From assembly GCA_029243395.1 (NCBI GenBank), contig JAQWSE010000006.1, positions 1-58,487 on the forward strand: a stretch of DNA of 58,487 nt, written 5' to 3'. The stretch is from Paracoccaceae bacterium. Its GTDB lineage: Bacteria > Pseudomonadota > Alphaproteobacteria > Rhodobacterales > Rhodobacteraceae. Every line of letters starts with the position of its first letter. The first letter of the stretch is position 1. A program made the position numbers and the translations under genes. Positions 6,963 through 17,637 of this stretch are shown here, in pieces. The notes below the pieces were generated by a model. That model saw nothing but the letters and a program-made list of their open reading frames with translations, had not been told where the DNA came from and did not search any database.

Positions 6963-9816
6963 AAAAGAATCAGAGAATCACCTCCATTTAATTGATGGAT
7001 CTGGCTTTATCTTTCGAGCCTATTATGCTTTGCCTCCACTAACGAGATCTGACGGTTTGCCTGTTGGTGCTGTGGCGGGATTCTGTAATATGATTTATAA
7101 ACTCATGAAAGACAATGAGCAAAGAAGCTCCCCTAGCCATATTGCAATTGTTTTCGATCATAAAGAGAAGACTTTTCGCTCCAAGATTTATCCAGATTAC
7201 AAGAAGAATAGGTCTAGTCCGCCAGAAGATCTAATTCCACAATTTGACTTAATAAGAGAAGCTACCCGTTCTTTTGGGTTAGCCTGCATAGAGCGAGCAG
7301 GTTATGAAGCTGATGACATCATAGCTACTTATGCCGAAATTGGGGCAAGAAGAGGTTGGAAAGTTACTATAATATCTTCTGATAAGGATCTGATGCAACT
7401 CGTTAGCGATCGTGTGACTATGTTAGATACTATGAAAAATAGAAAAATTGGACCAGTTGAAGTGAAAGAAAAATTCGGAGTAACTCCTAATTTAGTAATA
7501 GATGTGCAAGCACTGGCAGGAGATAGTATTGACAATATACCTGGAGCTACGGGGATTGGAATTAAAACAGCTTCTCTGCTTATCAATCAATTTGGGTCTT
7601 TAGAAGAACTTCTTGATAAAGCAGATCAAGTCAAGCAACCAAAAAGAAGAGAGGCTCTCATAAATGAGAGGGACAAAATAAGGATTTCAAAAGAGTTGGT
7701 CACTCTATGCAAAGACGTTCCTTTAGAACAGTCAATTGATGATTTAACCGTGGCAAGTTTGAATCCTTCATCTTTTTTGTCTTTTATTAGAAAGATGGAA
7801 TTTAGAACACTTTCAGAACGTTTGAAAAAAGAACTTTCAATTTCTGAAGTCAACATTAATCAATTTGAAATTGGTGGGCAAACAGAGGGCGACACAAAAA
7901 AACAATCGTCAGAGGAAGATAGTCAGGTCTTTGAATTAGAAAATCAAGCGAACGAAACGATTAGCGCAAGCTATGCATTATACGAAAAAATAGTGAATCG
8001 AGAACAGTTGGAGGAGTGGATAATCGAGATAGAGCACCTGCATTATTGTGCTATTGATGTTGAAACCACTTCATTAGATGAACTAGAGACAGATTTAGTA
8101 GGTATTTCACTTGCCACAAAGCCAGGCAAAGCCTGTTATATTCCATTGGGTCATACAACAGGTAACCAACAAGAATCAAACATTGTTGCCAACCTTTCTG
8201 ACAATCAACTTCCTTCAGATTACGTTCTTCAAAGATTGAAAACTATTTTTGAGAATCCGTCGATTTTGAAAATTGGTCAAAACATCAAATTTGACCTTAA
8301 GGTGTTGAGGAAAAATAAAATTTTCTTGAATACTTTTGAAGATACCATGCTAATGTCTTACGCTCTACATTCAGGGTTACATAGGCACGGCTTGGATTTT
8401 CTTTCTGAAAAATATCTTAGTCACAATCCAATACCTATTGCTTCCCTAATAGGTTCTGGTTCAGGTAAGAAGAAATTTTCAGAAGTAAGCATTCTTGAGG
8501 CCACTCAATATGCATCAGAAGATGCTGATATTACTATCAGGCTTTGGAATATTTTCAGACCAATGCTTAGTGAAAAAAGAGTGACTGGGGTTTACAAACA
8601 GATAGAATTAGATTTGGTTTCATCATTGGCACAAATGGAACTTAACGGTATTTTAGTTGATAGAAGGATTCTAGAAAATTTATCAAAGGAATTTGGAACA
8701 AAAATTGATAAACTGGAAGGTCAAATTTTTGAGATTTCCAAAGAAAAATTTAATGTTGGTTCGCCTAAGCAGTTGGGTTCAATTTTGTTTGACAAGCTTG
8801 GCATTAAGGGTGGGAAAAAGGGTAAAACAGGCTCTTATACTACTGATGCAGAGGTTTTAGAAACCTTAGCAGCGGAAGGACATCTATTGCCAGAAATTGT
8901 TTTGCAATGGAGACAACTCTCCAAGCTTAGATCGACCTATACAGAGGCTTTGCAAAATCATATCAAGAAAACTACCGGTCGGGTTCATTCATCCTTTTTA
9001 TCTTCGGGTGCTTCTACAGGTAGGCTGTCTTCTACTAATCCTAATTTACAGAACATTCCCATTAGAACTGAAGATGGAAGGAAAATCAGAGAGGCATTTA
9101 TAGCTCCAAAGGGTAAGAAACTCATAAGTTTTGATTATAGTCAAATCGAATTGCGAATTTTAGCTCATATAGCAAGAATACAAAACCTTAAGAAGGCATT
9201 TTTGAATGGACAAGATATTCATTCTCAGACCGCTTCCGAGGTATTTCAAGTTTCTATAGAAAACTTGACTCCTGAATTAAGAAGACAGGCAAAGGCAATA
9301 AATTTTGGAGTAATCTATGGAATTTCACCTTTTGGGTTAGCCAATAATCTTAGAATATCTAGAGAGATGGCTAAGGATTTTATTGAAAAATATTTCCAAC
9401 GTTATCCTGGTATCCAGGCCTACATGGATTGGACCATAGCTGAAGCAAAGCAACGTGGTTATGTGCGGACATTATTTGGTCGAAAAATTCACACACCCAA
9501 TATGAACTCTAAGGGACCAGCTGCTGGTTTTGCCAAACGATCTGCTATTAATGCACCGATTCAAGGCTCAGCGGCAGATATAATAAAAATGGCTATGATA
9601 AATATTCCTAAAGTCTTGAAAAAGGAAAACTTGATTGGAAAGATGATCTTACAAGTGCACGACGAATTATTGTTTGAGGTCCCTGACAATGAAGTTGAAC
9701 TAACGCTTGGGACAGTTACCAAAGAAATGGAGAATGCTTGTCATCCTTTTGTAGAGTTAGATGTTCCCTTGAAAGTAGATGTTGGAGTCGGAGTTAATTG
9801 GAACAGCGCCCATTAG
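6952..9816 (+). CDS. polA: DNA polymerase I with active-looking proofreading domain
   Basis: A 954-residue family A DNA polymerase with three domains. The 5'-nuclease is at about 1-290 (LIDGSGFIFRAYYALPPL start, YEADDIIATYA acidic motif). The 3'-5' exonuclease, at about 345-540, has the catalytic motifs DVETTSLD, GQNIKFDLKVL and YASEDADIT all intact. The polymerase has motif A FDYSQIELRIL, motif B RRQAKAINFGVIYG and motif C QVHDELLFEV. It functions in Okazaki fragment maturation and repair synthesis. An in-frame ATG at 6916 is possible, but the ATG at 6952 gives the usual N-terminus and only an 11-bp overlap with the upstream gene. Confidence 0.97.
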   Translation: MNIKKESENHLHLIDGSGFIFRAYYALPPLTRSDGLPVGAVAGFCNMIYKLMKDNEQRSSPSHIAIVFDHKEKTFRSKIYPDYKKNRSSPPEDLIPQFDLIREATRSFGLACIERAGYEADDIIATYAEIGARRGWKVTIISSDKDLMQLVSDRVTMLDTMKNRKIGPVEVKEKFGVTPNLVIDVQALAGDSIDNIPGATGIGIKTASLLINQFGSLEELLDKADQVKQPKRREALINERDKIRISKELVTLCKDVPLEQSIDDLTVASLNPSSFLSFIRKMEFRTLSERLKKELSISEVNINQFEIGGQTEGDTKKQSSEEDSQVFELENQANETISASYALYEKIVNREQLEEWIIEIEHLHYCAIDVETTSLDELETDLVGISLATKPGKACYIPLGHTTGNQQESNIVANLSDNQLPSDYVLQRLKTIFENPSILKIGQNIKFDLKVLRKNKIFLNTFEDTMLMSYALHSGLHRHGLDFLSEKYLSHNPIPIASLIGSGSGKKKFSEVSILEATQYASEDADITIRLWNIFRPMLSEKRVTGVYKQIELDLVSSLAQMELNGILVDRRILENLSKEFGTKIDKLEGQIFEISKEKFNVGSPKQLGSILFDKLGIKGGKKGKTGSYTTDAEVLETLAAEGHLLPEIVLQWRQLSKLRSTYTEALQNHIKKTTGRVHSSFLSSGASTGRLSSTNPNLQNIPIRTEDGRKIREAFIAPKGKKLISFDYSQIELRILAHIARIQNLKKAFLNGQDIHSQTASEVFQVSIENLTPELRRQAKAINFGVIYGISPFGLANNLRISREMAKDFIEKYFQRYPGIQAYMDWTIAEAKQRGYVRTLFGRKIHTPNMNSKGPAAGFAKRSAINAPIQGSAADIIKMAMINIPKVLKKENLIGKMILQVHDELLFEVPDNEVELTLGTVTKEMENACHPFVELDVPLKVDVGVGVNWNSAH

Positions 9817-9841
9817 CATAGACATAGATCAAGAACTAACC

Positions 9842-10564
9842 TCATATTTTTGAAATTTGAGAAACAACCTGTCGAATTATTTTCATATTTCTGTGCATTA
9901 TCACAAGATTTGTTCCTATCTTTCCATTATGTTTAAATGGGTATGATCCAATTGAAACATCAGGAAATTCTAATGCAACCTTTTCAAGTTTTTCCGCTAT
10001 TTCTCCTTCTGGTTTATCGATCTTAATGGTTTTTGAAATGATAGGATCCGTGGAATCTAATTTGCGCAAAACAAAATTAACCATGACTTGAAAAATTTTT
10101 GGAACCCCAGCTAAGACAAAAACATTTTCGATCTGGAAACCAGGTGCTTTTGAGATTGGATTTTCGATCATCGATGCCCCAGTCGGTATTCTAGCCATTC
10201 TAAGCCTTGCCTCATTAAGGTCATTCTCCCCTCTCGGATAATGGGAAGCAAGAATTCTTTTGGCTTCTTCACTAATGGGTAAAGTCACTCCAAATGCTTC
10301 TGCTACACAATCGGCTGTTATATCGTCATGGGTCGGGCCTATCCCACCACTCGTGAATACGTAAGTATATTTTTTTCTTAAGGAATTTAGCGTGGTTATG
10401 ATCTGACTTTTATCATCTCTTACAACTCTTATTTCATTAATACTGATGCCCAAGTGGAGCAATTTTTGCGCCAAATAACTGCTATTTAGGTCTTTAGTCC
10501 GTCCAGATAGTATTTCGTTCCCAATGATTATAATAGCTGCACTGGGGATGTTTTTCTCTGCCAT
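9842..10564 (-). CDS. Molybdopterin-binding (MoaB/CinA N-terminal-like) domain protein
   Basis: About 240 residues. The N-terminal two thirds is a MoCF/competence-damage-type domain: IIGNEILSGRTKDLNS, FTSGGIGPTHDDITADCVAEAF and the PGF...VFVLAGVP segment are all characteristic. The C-terminal amidase part of full CinA is absent, as in the many alphaproteobacterial competence/damage-inducible A family proteins of about 250 residues. Real function is uncertain: pyridine-nucleotide (ADP-ribose) pyrophosphatase-type activity or a molybdopterin-related role have both been proposed for the family. The ATG at 10564 was chosen; ATG at 10576 and TTG at 10600 are in-frame alternatives. Divergent from sfsA. 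Confidence 0.85.
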   Translation of the reverse strand: MAEKNIPSAAIIIIGNEILSGRTKDLNSSYLAQKLLHLGISINEIRVVRDDKSQIITTLNSLRKKYTYVFTSGGIGPTHDDITADCVAEAFGVTLPISEEAKRILASHYPRGENDLNEARLRMARIPTGASMIENPISKAPGFQIENVFVLAGVPKIFQVMVNFVLRKLDSTDPIISKTIKIDKPEGEIAEKLEKVALEFPDVSIGSYPFKHNGKIGTNLVIMHRNMKIIRQVVSQISKI

Positions 10565-10637
10565 TTTGTTGTACATACATTCATACTTGATTTTTTTCAA
10601 TGATTTAAAATTAAAGCCAGAAATGTGTTCTTAAACA

Positions 10638-11342
10638 ATGGATTTTACTTCCGAGCTCATAGAAGCGAAATTAGTTAGAAGATACAAAAGATTTTTAGCA
10701 GATGTTATTTTTTTAGATGGCAACTCAAGTACAGTCTACTGCCCAAATCCGGGCTCTATGTTAGGTTTAATTGAAAAAGGTACCAAGATTTGGGTGCAAA
10801 AGGCCAAAAACCCTAAAGCCAAGTTACCATTTGTTTGGAAGTTAGTTGAAAGAGAGGATGGTACTTTAGTTTGTATCGACACGCAAATTGCAAACGAAAT
10901 AGTTTTCGAGGCTTTATCAAGAAAAATAATTCCAGGGCTGGAGAATTATGAAAAGATAATTTCTGAACCAAAGATGGAAGATGGAAGCAGACTCGATTTC
11001 CTTGTAAAATCAATGGATTGTGAATCCTGCTTTTTAGAAGTGAAATCAGTAACCCTATCTAGATCTTTTGGCCTTGCTGAATTTCCTGACTCAGTGACTT
11101 CCAGAGGAGCAAAGCACTTACGATTGCTAGCAAACTTGAAGTCAAAAGGTGTTAGAGCAATTCAGTTGTATGTTGTTCAAAGAGAAGATGCTACTTATTT
11201 TAAGATAGCAAAGGATATAGATGAAGTTTATCAAGAGGCCTTTGAACATGCCAAGCGTGTTGGGGTAGAGGTTTTAGTCTTTAGAAGTGAAATTACCAAA
11301 AAGGGAATAAAACTGAGTGTTTTTAGCCCATCAGTACTATAA
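10638..11342 (+). CDS. sfsA: Sugar fermentation stimulation protein homolog SfsA
   Basis: A 234-residue protein of normal SfsA length. Family signatures include RRYKRFLADV near the N-terminus, CPNPGSMLGL, the central EVKSVTL acidic/basic motif (nuclease-like PD-(D/E)XK fold in related structures), FPDSVTSRGAKHL and LYVVQREDA. E. coli SfsA was found as a multicopy activator of maltose genes and binds DNA non-specifically; its biochemical role is still unsettled. It lies 74 bp upstream of map, and sfsA-map adjacency is common in alphaproteobacteria. Confidence 0.94.
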   Translation: MDFTSELIEAKLVRRYKRFLADVIFLDGNSSTVYCPNPGSMLGLIEKGTKIWVQKAKNPKAKLPFVWKLVEREDGTLVCIDTQIANEIVFEALSRKIIPGLENYEKIISEPKMEDGSRLDFLVKSMDCESCFLEVKSVTLSRSFGLAEFPDSVTSRGAKHLRLLANLKSKGVRAIQLYVVQREDATYFKIAKDIDEVYQEAFEHAKRVGVEVLVFRSEITKKGIKLSVFSPSVL

Positions 11343-11416
11343 AATATTTTATTTTAAGTCGTTAACAATTGATAGCCCTTGCTAGCAAGGGAAATTATTT
11401 ATATAGCAGGTTGGGT

Positions 11417-12250
11417 ATGTTGAATTTGATTAAGGGTTTATTATTGGATACTAATAATCTGAATAAAGATGGAATTCGAATCCATAAGGAACCCGACATT
11501 TCTGAGATGAGAAAATCCTGTCAGTTAGCAGCAGAAACCCTGGATATGATTGGAGATTATGTTGAGCCTGGTGTTACAACAGAAAGATTAAATACGCTTT
11601 GTCATGAGTTCATGATTGATAACGGTTCCATCCCTGCAACTTTGGGCTATAGGGGATTTCCAAAATCTTGCTGTATTTCACTTAATCATGTGGTGTGCCA
11701 TGGAATTCCTGGAGCTAAGCGGCTTAAGGAAAATGACATTTTAAATATTGATGTGACTTGTATTCTTGGTGGTTGGTTTGGTGATAGTAGTAGGATGTAT
11801 GTAGCAGGGAAGGCGACTAAGAAAGCTAGTAGATTAATTGAAGTGACCCACGAATCTTTAATGCGTGGTATATCTGCAGTAAAACCTGGAAATACGTTTG
11901 GGGATATTGGGGCGGCAATACAACAATTTGTTGAAGGCAAGAAGATGTCAGTAGTTAGGGATTTTTGTGGCCATGGGGTAGGTAGAAGTTTTCACTCTGC
12001 TCCAAATGTTTTACATTTTGGTCACAAGAACACAGGCGCTGTTTTGGAGCAAGGCATGTTTTTTACTATTGAGCCAATGGTGAATTTGGGCAGGCCAGAA
12101 ACAAAAATCTTATCAGACAATTGGACAGCCGTGACAAAGGATAAGTCTCTGTCAGCGCAATTTGAACATACAGTAGCAGTAACGGCTGAAGGAGTAGAAA
12201 TTCTAACCCTTTCTCCTGATGAAAAATTTTTCCCTAACATAGCCACCTGA
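11417..12250 (+). CDS. map: Type I methionine aminopeptidase
   Basis: About 277 residues, a dinuclear metalloprotease that removes the initiator Met from nascent proteins. Metal ligands are recognisable: the Asp pair in NIDVT and FGDSSRMY, His in FCGHGVGRSFH, Glu in FFTIEPMV and Glu in QFEHTVAVT. HGIPG before the first Asp provides the conserved substrate-binding His. The reading frame extends upstream to a TTG at 11369. The ATG at 11417 is preferred but still leaves an N-terminal extension of roughly 20 residues relative to E. coli Map; the exact start is not certain. Confidence 0.95.
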   Translation: MLNLIKGLLLDTNNLNKDGIRIHKEPDISEMRKSCQLAAETLDMIGDYVEPGVTTERLNTLCHEFMIDNGSIPATLGYRGFPKSCCISLNHVVCHGIPGAKRLKENDILNIDVTCILGGWFGDSSRMYVAGKATKKASRLIEVTHESLMRGISAVKPGNTFGDIGAAIQQFVEGKKMSVVRDFCGHGVGRSFHSAPNVLHFGHKNTGAVLEQGMFFTIEPMVNLGRPETKILSDNWTAVTKDKSLSAQFEHTVAVTAEGVEILTLSPDEKFFPNIAT

Positions 12251-12356
12251 TCAATAAGGATTAGCTCATTTAACTGGGCTGATTATTGGCATTTGGGTAT
12301 ATTAATTGTAATGATTTTAAGCATGGATATCCCTTTAAGGTCAAAAGTAGACCCAA

Positions 12357-15020
12357 TTAATTTTTGCCATGGCAGTGTTTAAATTTTGAGCCTGAACCAC
12401 AGGGACAAGGTGCATTTCTACCAATTTTTCCCCAGTTTTTTGTATTTTCTTTTCGTGAGTCCGAGCTGATTGGCAATGAATTAGGACTATTCTCGGATTG
12501 ATGACCATCCTCTTTCACATTTTTATTATCTATATTCTTAGTATCTACTAATTGAAAGAATGCCATGAATTTGGTCACCTCTTCCGATATATTTTGTAGT
12601 AAGACTTCAAATATATCATATGCCTCAGTTTTATACTCATTTAAAGGATCTCTTTGAGCATAACCTCTGAATCCAATTACAGATCTAAGATGTTCTAGTT
12701 TTAGAAGATGTTCTCGCCAAGATTTATCAATAGTTTGCAGGAGCACTTGTTTTTCTATATTTTGCATTAACTCTTCGCCATAGTTCTTGGTTTTAATTTC
12801 TAGCACTGTAGCAGTTCTAGAAGAGATTCGGTCTTGGAGTTCTTCATCTGTGAAGTTTTCTTCGTTTATCCAAGATTCTAATGGTAAATTTAATCCAAAA
12901 ACTTCGAGCAACTTTTTCTCAAGAGAGCCAATGTCCCATTGATCTGGATTTTTTCCATCTGAAATGCAACTCCAAACTAAGTTATCAATCACCTTTTCTC
13001 TCATTTCAGTAATCGTTTCGGAAACGCTTTCCGCTTCCATAATATCACGTCTCTGACTGAATATTGATTTTCTTTGTAAATTCATCACATTATCATATTT
13101 TAATAGGTTCTTTCTTATATCAAAATTTCTACCTTCAACTTTACTTTGGGCTCTTTCTAGAGCCTTGTTCACCCACGGATGGGCAATACTCTCGCCATCT
13201 TTCATACCCAGTCGTTTTAACATAGAATCCAACTTATCTGAGCCAAAAATTCGCATCAAATCATCTTCTAAACTAAGATAAAATGCAGTTCTACCAGGGT
13301 CACCTTGTCTTCCTGAACGTCCCCTCAACTGGTTATCTATTCTCCTGCTCTCATGTCTTTCCGTAGCTAGAACAAACAGTCCTCCAGCCTCGATGACTAT
13401 CTTTTTTTCTTTCTCTACCTCAGCAGTTATATCTTGTCTAAGTACCTTTGGATCTTTGCTAGACTTAGTGAGTTCTTGATGTAAGATCATGTCCACATTT
13501 CCACCAAGCTGAATATCTGTACCTCGCCCTGCCATGTTTGTAGCTATGGTCACAGCCCCAGGCACTCCAGCATTAGCAATGATTTGCGCTTCTTCTTCAT
13601 GATATCTAGCATTTAGGACTTTGTGAGGAATTTGGCTGTTCTTGAGTTGCTTTGATAGTAGCTCTGATTTCTCAATTGATGTAGTCCCGACTAGTACAGG
13701 TTGGTTTTTTTTATGCGCTTTCTTGATTTCCTGGATTATAGCATCATATTTCTCTTTTTTGGTTCGAAAAACTTGGTCATCTTCATCAATTCTTACAACT
13801 GTTTTGTTGGTAGGAATTTCAATCACACCTAAATTATAAATTTCTTGAAATTCTTCAGCTTCTGTTAAAGCTGTTCCAGTCATCCCAGCAAGTTTATCGT
13901 AAAGTCGAAAGTAATTTTGGAAAGTTACAGAAGCAAATGTTACATTTTCTGGTTGAATGGATACATTTTCTTTCGCTTCAATAGCTTGGTGGAGTCCATT
14001 AGACAATCTTCTTCCGCTCATCATCCTACCAGTAAACTCATCAATGAGGATGACTTCGTTATTTCTTACAATATAATCAGTATTCTTTTTGAAAAGCTTG
14101 TGAGCAAGCAAAGCTTGGTTGATATGATGAACTAGGCTTGTGCTTTCTGGGTCATATAAAGAATGGGTTTCAGGCATGAGACCACTTTCCCTGAGTATTA
14201 CTTCCAAAACTTCTATGCCGGGATCAGTCAGATTTACCGTTCTTGATTTTTCTTCAAGCTCAAAGTGGTCTTCTTTTAAATCGGGAATAAATGAATCAAT
14301 ATTTGTATAAAGGTGAGATTTATCTTCGGTTGGTCCAGAAATGATCAAAGGGGTACGTGCTTCGTCGATAAGGATACTGTCCACCTCGTCCACTATAGCA
14401 AAAGATGGTTTTCTTTGAAAAATTTCCTTGATATCTGATTTCATGTTATCCCGTAAGTAATCAAAGCCTAATTCATTATTGGTAGCGTAGGTTACATCTG
14501 CTAAATATGCTGATAGTTTGAGGTCGTCGGGCATTTCTGGGTATATTGCAGCTACATCAAGATTCAAAAAGTTATATATTTCCCCCATCCATTCAGCATC
14601 CCGTTTGGCTAGATAGTCATTCACAGTAACAATATGTACTCCGCACTCAGTTAATGAATTTAGATAGACAGGCATAACTGCAGTCAGGGTTTTTCCTTCT
14701 CCAGTTTTCATTTCTGCTATATTGCCTTGGTGTAGAAATATTCCGCCCAAAAGTTGTACATCGAAAGGTCTCAATCCAATTGTTCGTACAGATGCTTCCC
14801 GTACAACCGCAAATGCTTCTGGAAGTAAGTCATCTAAAGTTTTACCAGCCTTAAGGCAGTCCTTAAAGTAAGCAGTTTTTCTTCCAAGCTCCTCGTCAGG
14901 CAGTTTTTGCATTTCTGACTCGAATGAATTGATTATTTCCACTATTGATGAAACGGATTTCAATTTGCGATCATTGGCTGAGCCAAAGACTTGTTTAGCC
15001 AGTTTTCCAATCCCTAACAT
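12357..15020 (-). CDS. secA: Preprotein translocase ATPase SecA
   Basis: An 887-residue motor of the Sec export pathway. Visible motifs are the N-terminal [11 protein letters not shown], Walker [13 protein letters not shown], the [15 protein letters not shown] Walker B/helicase block, [16 protein letters not shown], and [10 protein letters not shown] (motif VI). The C-terminus ends in the SecB/lipid-binding zinc motif [17 protein letters not shown] (Cys-Cys-Cys-His). The ATG at 15020 is preceded by TTGAGGT; an in-frame TTG at 15032 lies on top of that ribosome-binding site and was rejected. It converges with map and diverges from argJ across a gap of about 200 bp. Confidence 0.98.
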   Translation of the reverse strand: MLGIGKLAKQVFGSANDRKLKSVSSIVEIINSFESEMQKLPDEELGRKTAYFKDCLKAGKTLDDLLPEAFAVVREASVRTIGLRPFDVQLLGGIFLHQGNIAEMKTGEGKTLTAVMPVYLNSLTECGVHIVTVNDYLAKRDAEWMGEIYNFLNLDVAAIYPEMPDDLKLSAYLADVTYATNNELGFDYLRDNMKSDIKEIFQRKPSFAIVDEVDSILIDEARTPLIISGPTEDKSHLYTNIDSFIPDLKEDHFELEEKSRTVNLTDPGIEVLEVILRESGLMPETHSLYDPESTSLVHHINQALLAHKLFKKNTDYIVRNNEVILIDEFTGRMMSGRRLSNGLHQAIEAKENVSIQPENVTFASVTFQNYFRLYDKLAGMTGTALTEAEEFQEIYNLGVIEIPTNKTVVRIDEDDQVFRTKKEKYDAIIQEIKKAHKKNQPVLVGTTSIEKSELLSKQLKNSQIPHKVLNARYHEEEAQIIANAGVPGAVTIATNMAGRGTDIQLGGNVDMILHQELTKSSKDPKVLRQDITAEVEKEKKIVIEAGGLFVLATERHESRRIDNQLRGRSGRQGDPGRTAFYLSLEDDLMRIFGSDKLDSMLKRLGMKDGESIAHPWVNKALERAQSKVEGRNFDIRKNLLKYDNVMNLQRKSIFSQRRDIMEAESVSETITEMREKVIDNLVWSCISDGKNPDQWDIGSLEKKLLEVFGLNLPLESWINEENFTDEELQDRISSRTATVLEIKTKNYGEELMQNIEKQVLLQTIDKSWREHLLKLEHLRSVIGFRGYAQRDPLNEYKTEAYDIFEVLLQNISEEVTKFMAFFQLVDTKNIDNKNVKEDGHQSENSPNSLPISSDSRKENTKNWGKIGRNAPCPCGSGSKFKHCHGKN

Positions 15021-15181
15021 TTTGTACCTCAAATAGTCTGTAGAGAGCTCATCATAATTATCTCAAACCAAGATTTGTTTTGTCGAATTCAAACACTGGT
15101 TTTTAGGATGTTATTGATTTTGTTGTAGTAGATAGTAATCTTAAGGTAAAGCAGTAAAGAAGCTTTAATTTGCTAGTCAAG

Positions 15182-15210
15182 TTGACATTAAAATTATGGA
15201 GCATTTAACT
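15182..15210 (+). promoter_or_regulatory. Candidate argJ promoter
   Basis: A consensus TTGACA at 15182-15187 is followed after 17 nt by TTAACT (15205-15210), a poor -10. It would give a very short leader before the argJ ATG at 15222 or 15234. Confidence 0.3.
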
Positions 15211-15221
15211 CATCAAAAATC

Positions 15222-16466
15222 ATGGGCTTTCGAATGAAAAAATCTAAAAAGTCGAATGAAGATCCTATTAAATTGTCGGGAGCAACATTCTCAGCACTTT
15301 GTGCAGAAATAAAGTATAAAGACAGAGCAGATTTAATGTTAATTTATCTAGATGTAGGAAGTACTTTAGCGGGGGTATTTACAAAATCTTCTACCCAATC
15401 TGCTTCAGTGAAGTGGTCAAGGAAAATAATAGAGAATTATCGTAACCGCGATGATGAACCCTATGCAATATTGGTCAATTCAGGTAATGCAAATGCCTTT
15501 ACAGGCCAAAAGGGTCATGATTCAGTCCAATATATTATGGAATCTCTATCAGGAGCATTAGGCATAAGCCGTGAAAGTGTTTTGATGGCATCAACTGGAG
15601 TTATAGGTGAGGATCTTCCATACAAAAAAATTATTGCCGTAATACCTAAACTTATTAGGGGCCTTTCTTTGAAAAAGATTGAAGCATGTTCAAGAGCTAT
15701 CATGACCACTGATACTTATCCAAAACTATGTCATAAGAAAATTAAATTAAATGATGACATTGTTACTATTGTGGGTCTAGCTAAAGGTTCTGGCATGATA
15801 GCCCCTAATATGGCAACTATGCTTGCATTTATTATGACAGATGCTAAAATTTCTCAGGAAATTTTGCAGAAATTAACAAGAAGTTCGTGCGAAAAAACTT
15901 TTAACTCTATTACTGTTGATAGTGATACGTCGACTTCGGATATGGTATTGGTAGCTGCTACTTCAAAGGTTAACATGTCAACTATAGAAAAGAATTCTGA
16001 TCACAGGATCAAGAATTTTTCTGATGCTTTAGAGAGCATTATGAAGGATCTCGCGCTTGAAATTGTGCGAGATGGAGAAGGGGCTAGTAAATTAGTGGAA
16101 TATCAGGTTGTTGGTGCAATGAGTGATAGTAGCGCAAGAAAAATTGCCTTCTCCATAGCAAATTCCCCTTTAGTCAAAACTGCTATAGCAGGTGAAGACC
16201 CGAATTGGGGAAGAATAGTGATGGCAATAGGGAAGTCGGGTGAACGAATAGAGCAAGAAAGAATAGTCATCCATATTGGACAAAATATTATCACTCAGCA
16301 GGGTCGTGTCGCAGTGAATTATGACGAAGAAAGTACAAAAAAATATATGAGGAAAACTGATTTGAATATTAAAGTAGACATAGGCTTAGGTAATGGAGAA
16401 TCACGAGTTTGGGGATGTGATTTTACGAAGAAATATATTGAAATTAATGCCGATTATCGGTCCTAG
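15222..16466 (+). CDS. argJ: Bifunctional glutamate N-acetyltransferase / ornithine acetyltransferase
   Basis: A 414-residue Ntn-type autoprocessing enzyme that recycles the acetyl group between N-acetylornithine and glutamate in arginine synthesis. The internal cleavage site is recognisable as APNMATMLAFIMTD, where the Thr of ATML becomes the nucleophile of the beta subunit. The N-terminal VNSGNANAFTG and the GEDPNWGRIVMAIGKSG block near the C-terminus are conserved. Whether it also makes acetylglutamate from acetyl-CoA cannot be told from this reading. A second ATG at 15234 is a possible start. Its end abuts mutT, a common alphaproteobacterial pair. Confidence 0.95.
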   Translation: MGFRMKKSKKSNEDPIKLSGATFSALCAEIKYKDRADLMLIYLDVGSTLAGVFTKSSTQSASVKWSRKIIENYRNRDDEPYAILVNSGNANAFTGQKGHDSVQYIMESLSGALGISRESVLMASTGVIGEDLPYKKIIAVIPKLIRGLSLKKIEACSRAIMTTDTYPKLCHKKIKLNDDIVTIVGLAKGSGMIAPNMATMLAFIMTDAKISQEILQKLTRSSCEKTFNSITVDSDTSTSDMVLVAATSKVNMSTIEKNSDHRIKNFSDALESIMKDLALEIVRDGEGASKLVEYQVVGAMSDSSARKIAFSIANSPLVKTAIAGEDPNWGRIVMAIGKSGERIEQERIVIHIGQNIITQQGRVAVNYDEESTKKYMRKTDLNIKVDIGLGNGESRVWGCDFTKKYIEINADYRS

Positions 16467-16467
16467 A

Positions 16468-16860
16468 ATGATAATTGTTTCTGCAGGGGCTCTGATAGAT
16501 ATTGATGGGAGGGTTTTAATATCAAAACGCCCAGAGGAGAAAGTTTTGGGAGGACTCTGGGAGTTTCCTGGAGGTAAGTTAGAGCCTAACGAAAACCCTG
16601 AAGAGGCCTTGATGAGGGAGTTGTATGAAGAACTAGGGATAAATACCTGGAAAAGTTGTTTAGCTCCAATTAGCTTCTCTTATCATGAATATGATAATTT
16701 TGATTTGTTGTTGTTATTATTTGTTTGTAGGAAATGGAAGGGCATGGTTCAATCTCATGAAGGACAGACTCTCAAATGGGTTTTTCCTCAAGAAATCCAG
16801 AAATACCCAATGCCTGATGCTGACAAGCCATTCATCCCCGTATTAAGAGATCTATTATAA
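16468..16860 (+). CDS. mutT: 8-oxo-dGTP diphosphatase MutT (Nudix hydrolase)
   Basis: About 130 residues, the typical MutT size. It carries a complete Nudix box, GGKLEPNENPEEALMREL followed by YEELGI, with the REL and EE metal-binding residues in place. GLWEFPGGK upstream is the MutT-specific pattern. It cleans oxidised guanine nucleotides from the pool. The ATG at 16468 begins 1 bp after the argJ stop; an ATG at 16447 would overlap argJ by 20 bp and is a possible alternative. Translational coupling with argJ is likely. Confidence 0.9.
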   Translation: MIIVSAGALIDIDGRVLISKRPEEKVLGGLWEFPGGKLEPNENPEEALMRELYEELGINTWKSCLAPISFSYHEYDNFDLLLLLFVCRKWKGMVQSHEGQTLKWVFPQEIQKYPMPDADKPFIPVLRDLL

Positions 16861-16992
16861 ACTGAATGGTAAGAATAGTAATCTATGCATTTTTAGCTAG
16901 TGAGAAAAAAATGATAGACCTAGTAAAGATAATATCTCAAGAATTTAGTAAGAGATTTTTTACAATTCATTACAATTTGGAGACATTTAGTT

Positions 16993-17637
16993 ATGAACAG
17001 AAGTATTGAAAAAATGGAAGAAAGTCTGAAGGAATTTTTTGGTTCCCAAAAACTTTTACCAATATTGACAGTCGATGACAAAGAGGTGTCAGAAGATTTG
17101 GCAAGCGTGATGTGTGAGTCTGGGTTGAAGACCTATGAGGTAACTCTGCGAACACAAGCTTCCTTGGAAGTCATTGCTCAGATGTCTAGTTTTGATAATT
17201 GTATTGTGGGTGCTGGAACTTTGATTTCACCTTCAGACGTTCGTTCAGCAATAAAGGCAGGCGCCAAGTTTGGTATTTCGCCCGGGATAACCCCGGAATT
17301 GCTTAATGAGTGCGAGAAGAACTGCTTTCCCTTGATACCGGGCGTGTCAACTGCGTCAGAGATCATGAATGCATACGCTAGGGGCTACAAAATATTGAAA
17401 TTTTTTCCCTCTGAAAACTTGGGAGGTGTAAAAACTCTAAAAGCACTTCATGGACCATTCCCGGGATGCAAATTTTTCCCTACTGGTGGAATTAATCAGG
17501 ATAACGCACTCGATTATTTAAGTTTGCCTAATGTGTATGCTATTGCTGGGAGTTGGGTTGCACCAAGAGAACTTATAAGAAGTAGAGATTGGTCTCAAAT
17601 TCGAAAAATAATACAAATGTCAGATTGGAAAATTTAA
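16993..17637 (+). CDS. eda: KDPG/KHG aldolase (Entner-Doudoroff pathway)
   Basis: A 214-residue class I aldolase that splits 2-keto-3-deoxy-6-phosphogluconate into pyruvate and glyceraldehyde 3-phosphate. The Schiff-base Lys is K136 in YKILKFFPSE. The general acid/base Glu49 and phosphate-region Arg lie in YEVTLRT. GAGTLISP and PTGGI loops complete the TIM-barrel signature. Its stop codon is immediately followed by the pgi ATG, so the two are surely co-transcribed. Other Entner-Doudoroff genes (edd, zwf, pgl) are not in the window. Confidence 0.95.
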   Translation: MNRSIEKMEESLKEFFGSQKLLPILTVDDKEVSEDLASVMCESGLKTYEVTLRTQASLEVIAQMSSFDNCIVGAGTLISPSDVRSAIKAGAKFGISPGITPELLNECEKNCFPLIPGVSTASEIMNAYARGYKILKFFPSENLGGVKTLKALHGPFPGCKFFPTGGINQDNALDYLSLPNVYAIAGSWVAPRELIRSRDWSQIRKIIQMSDWKI

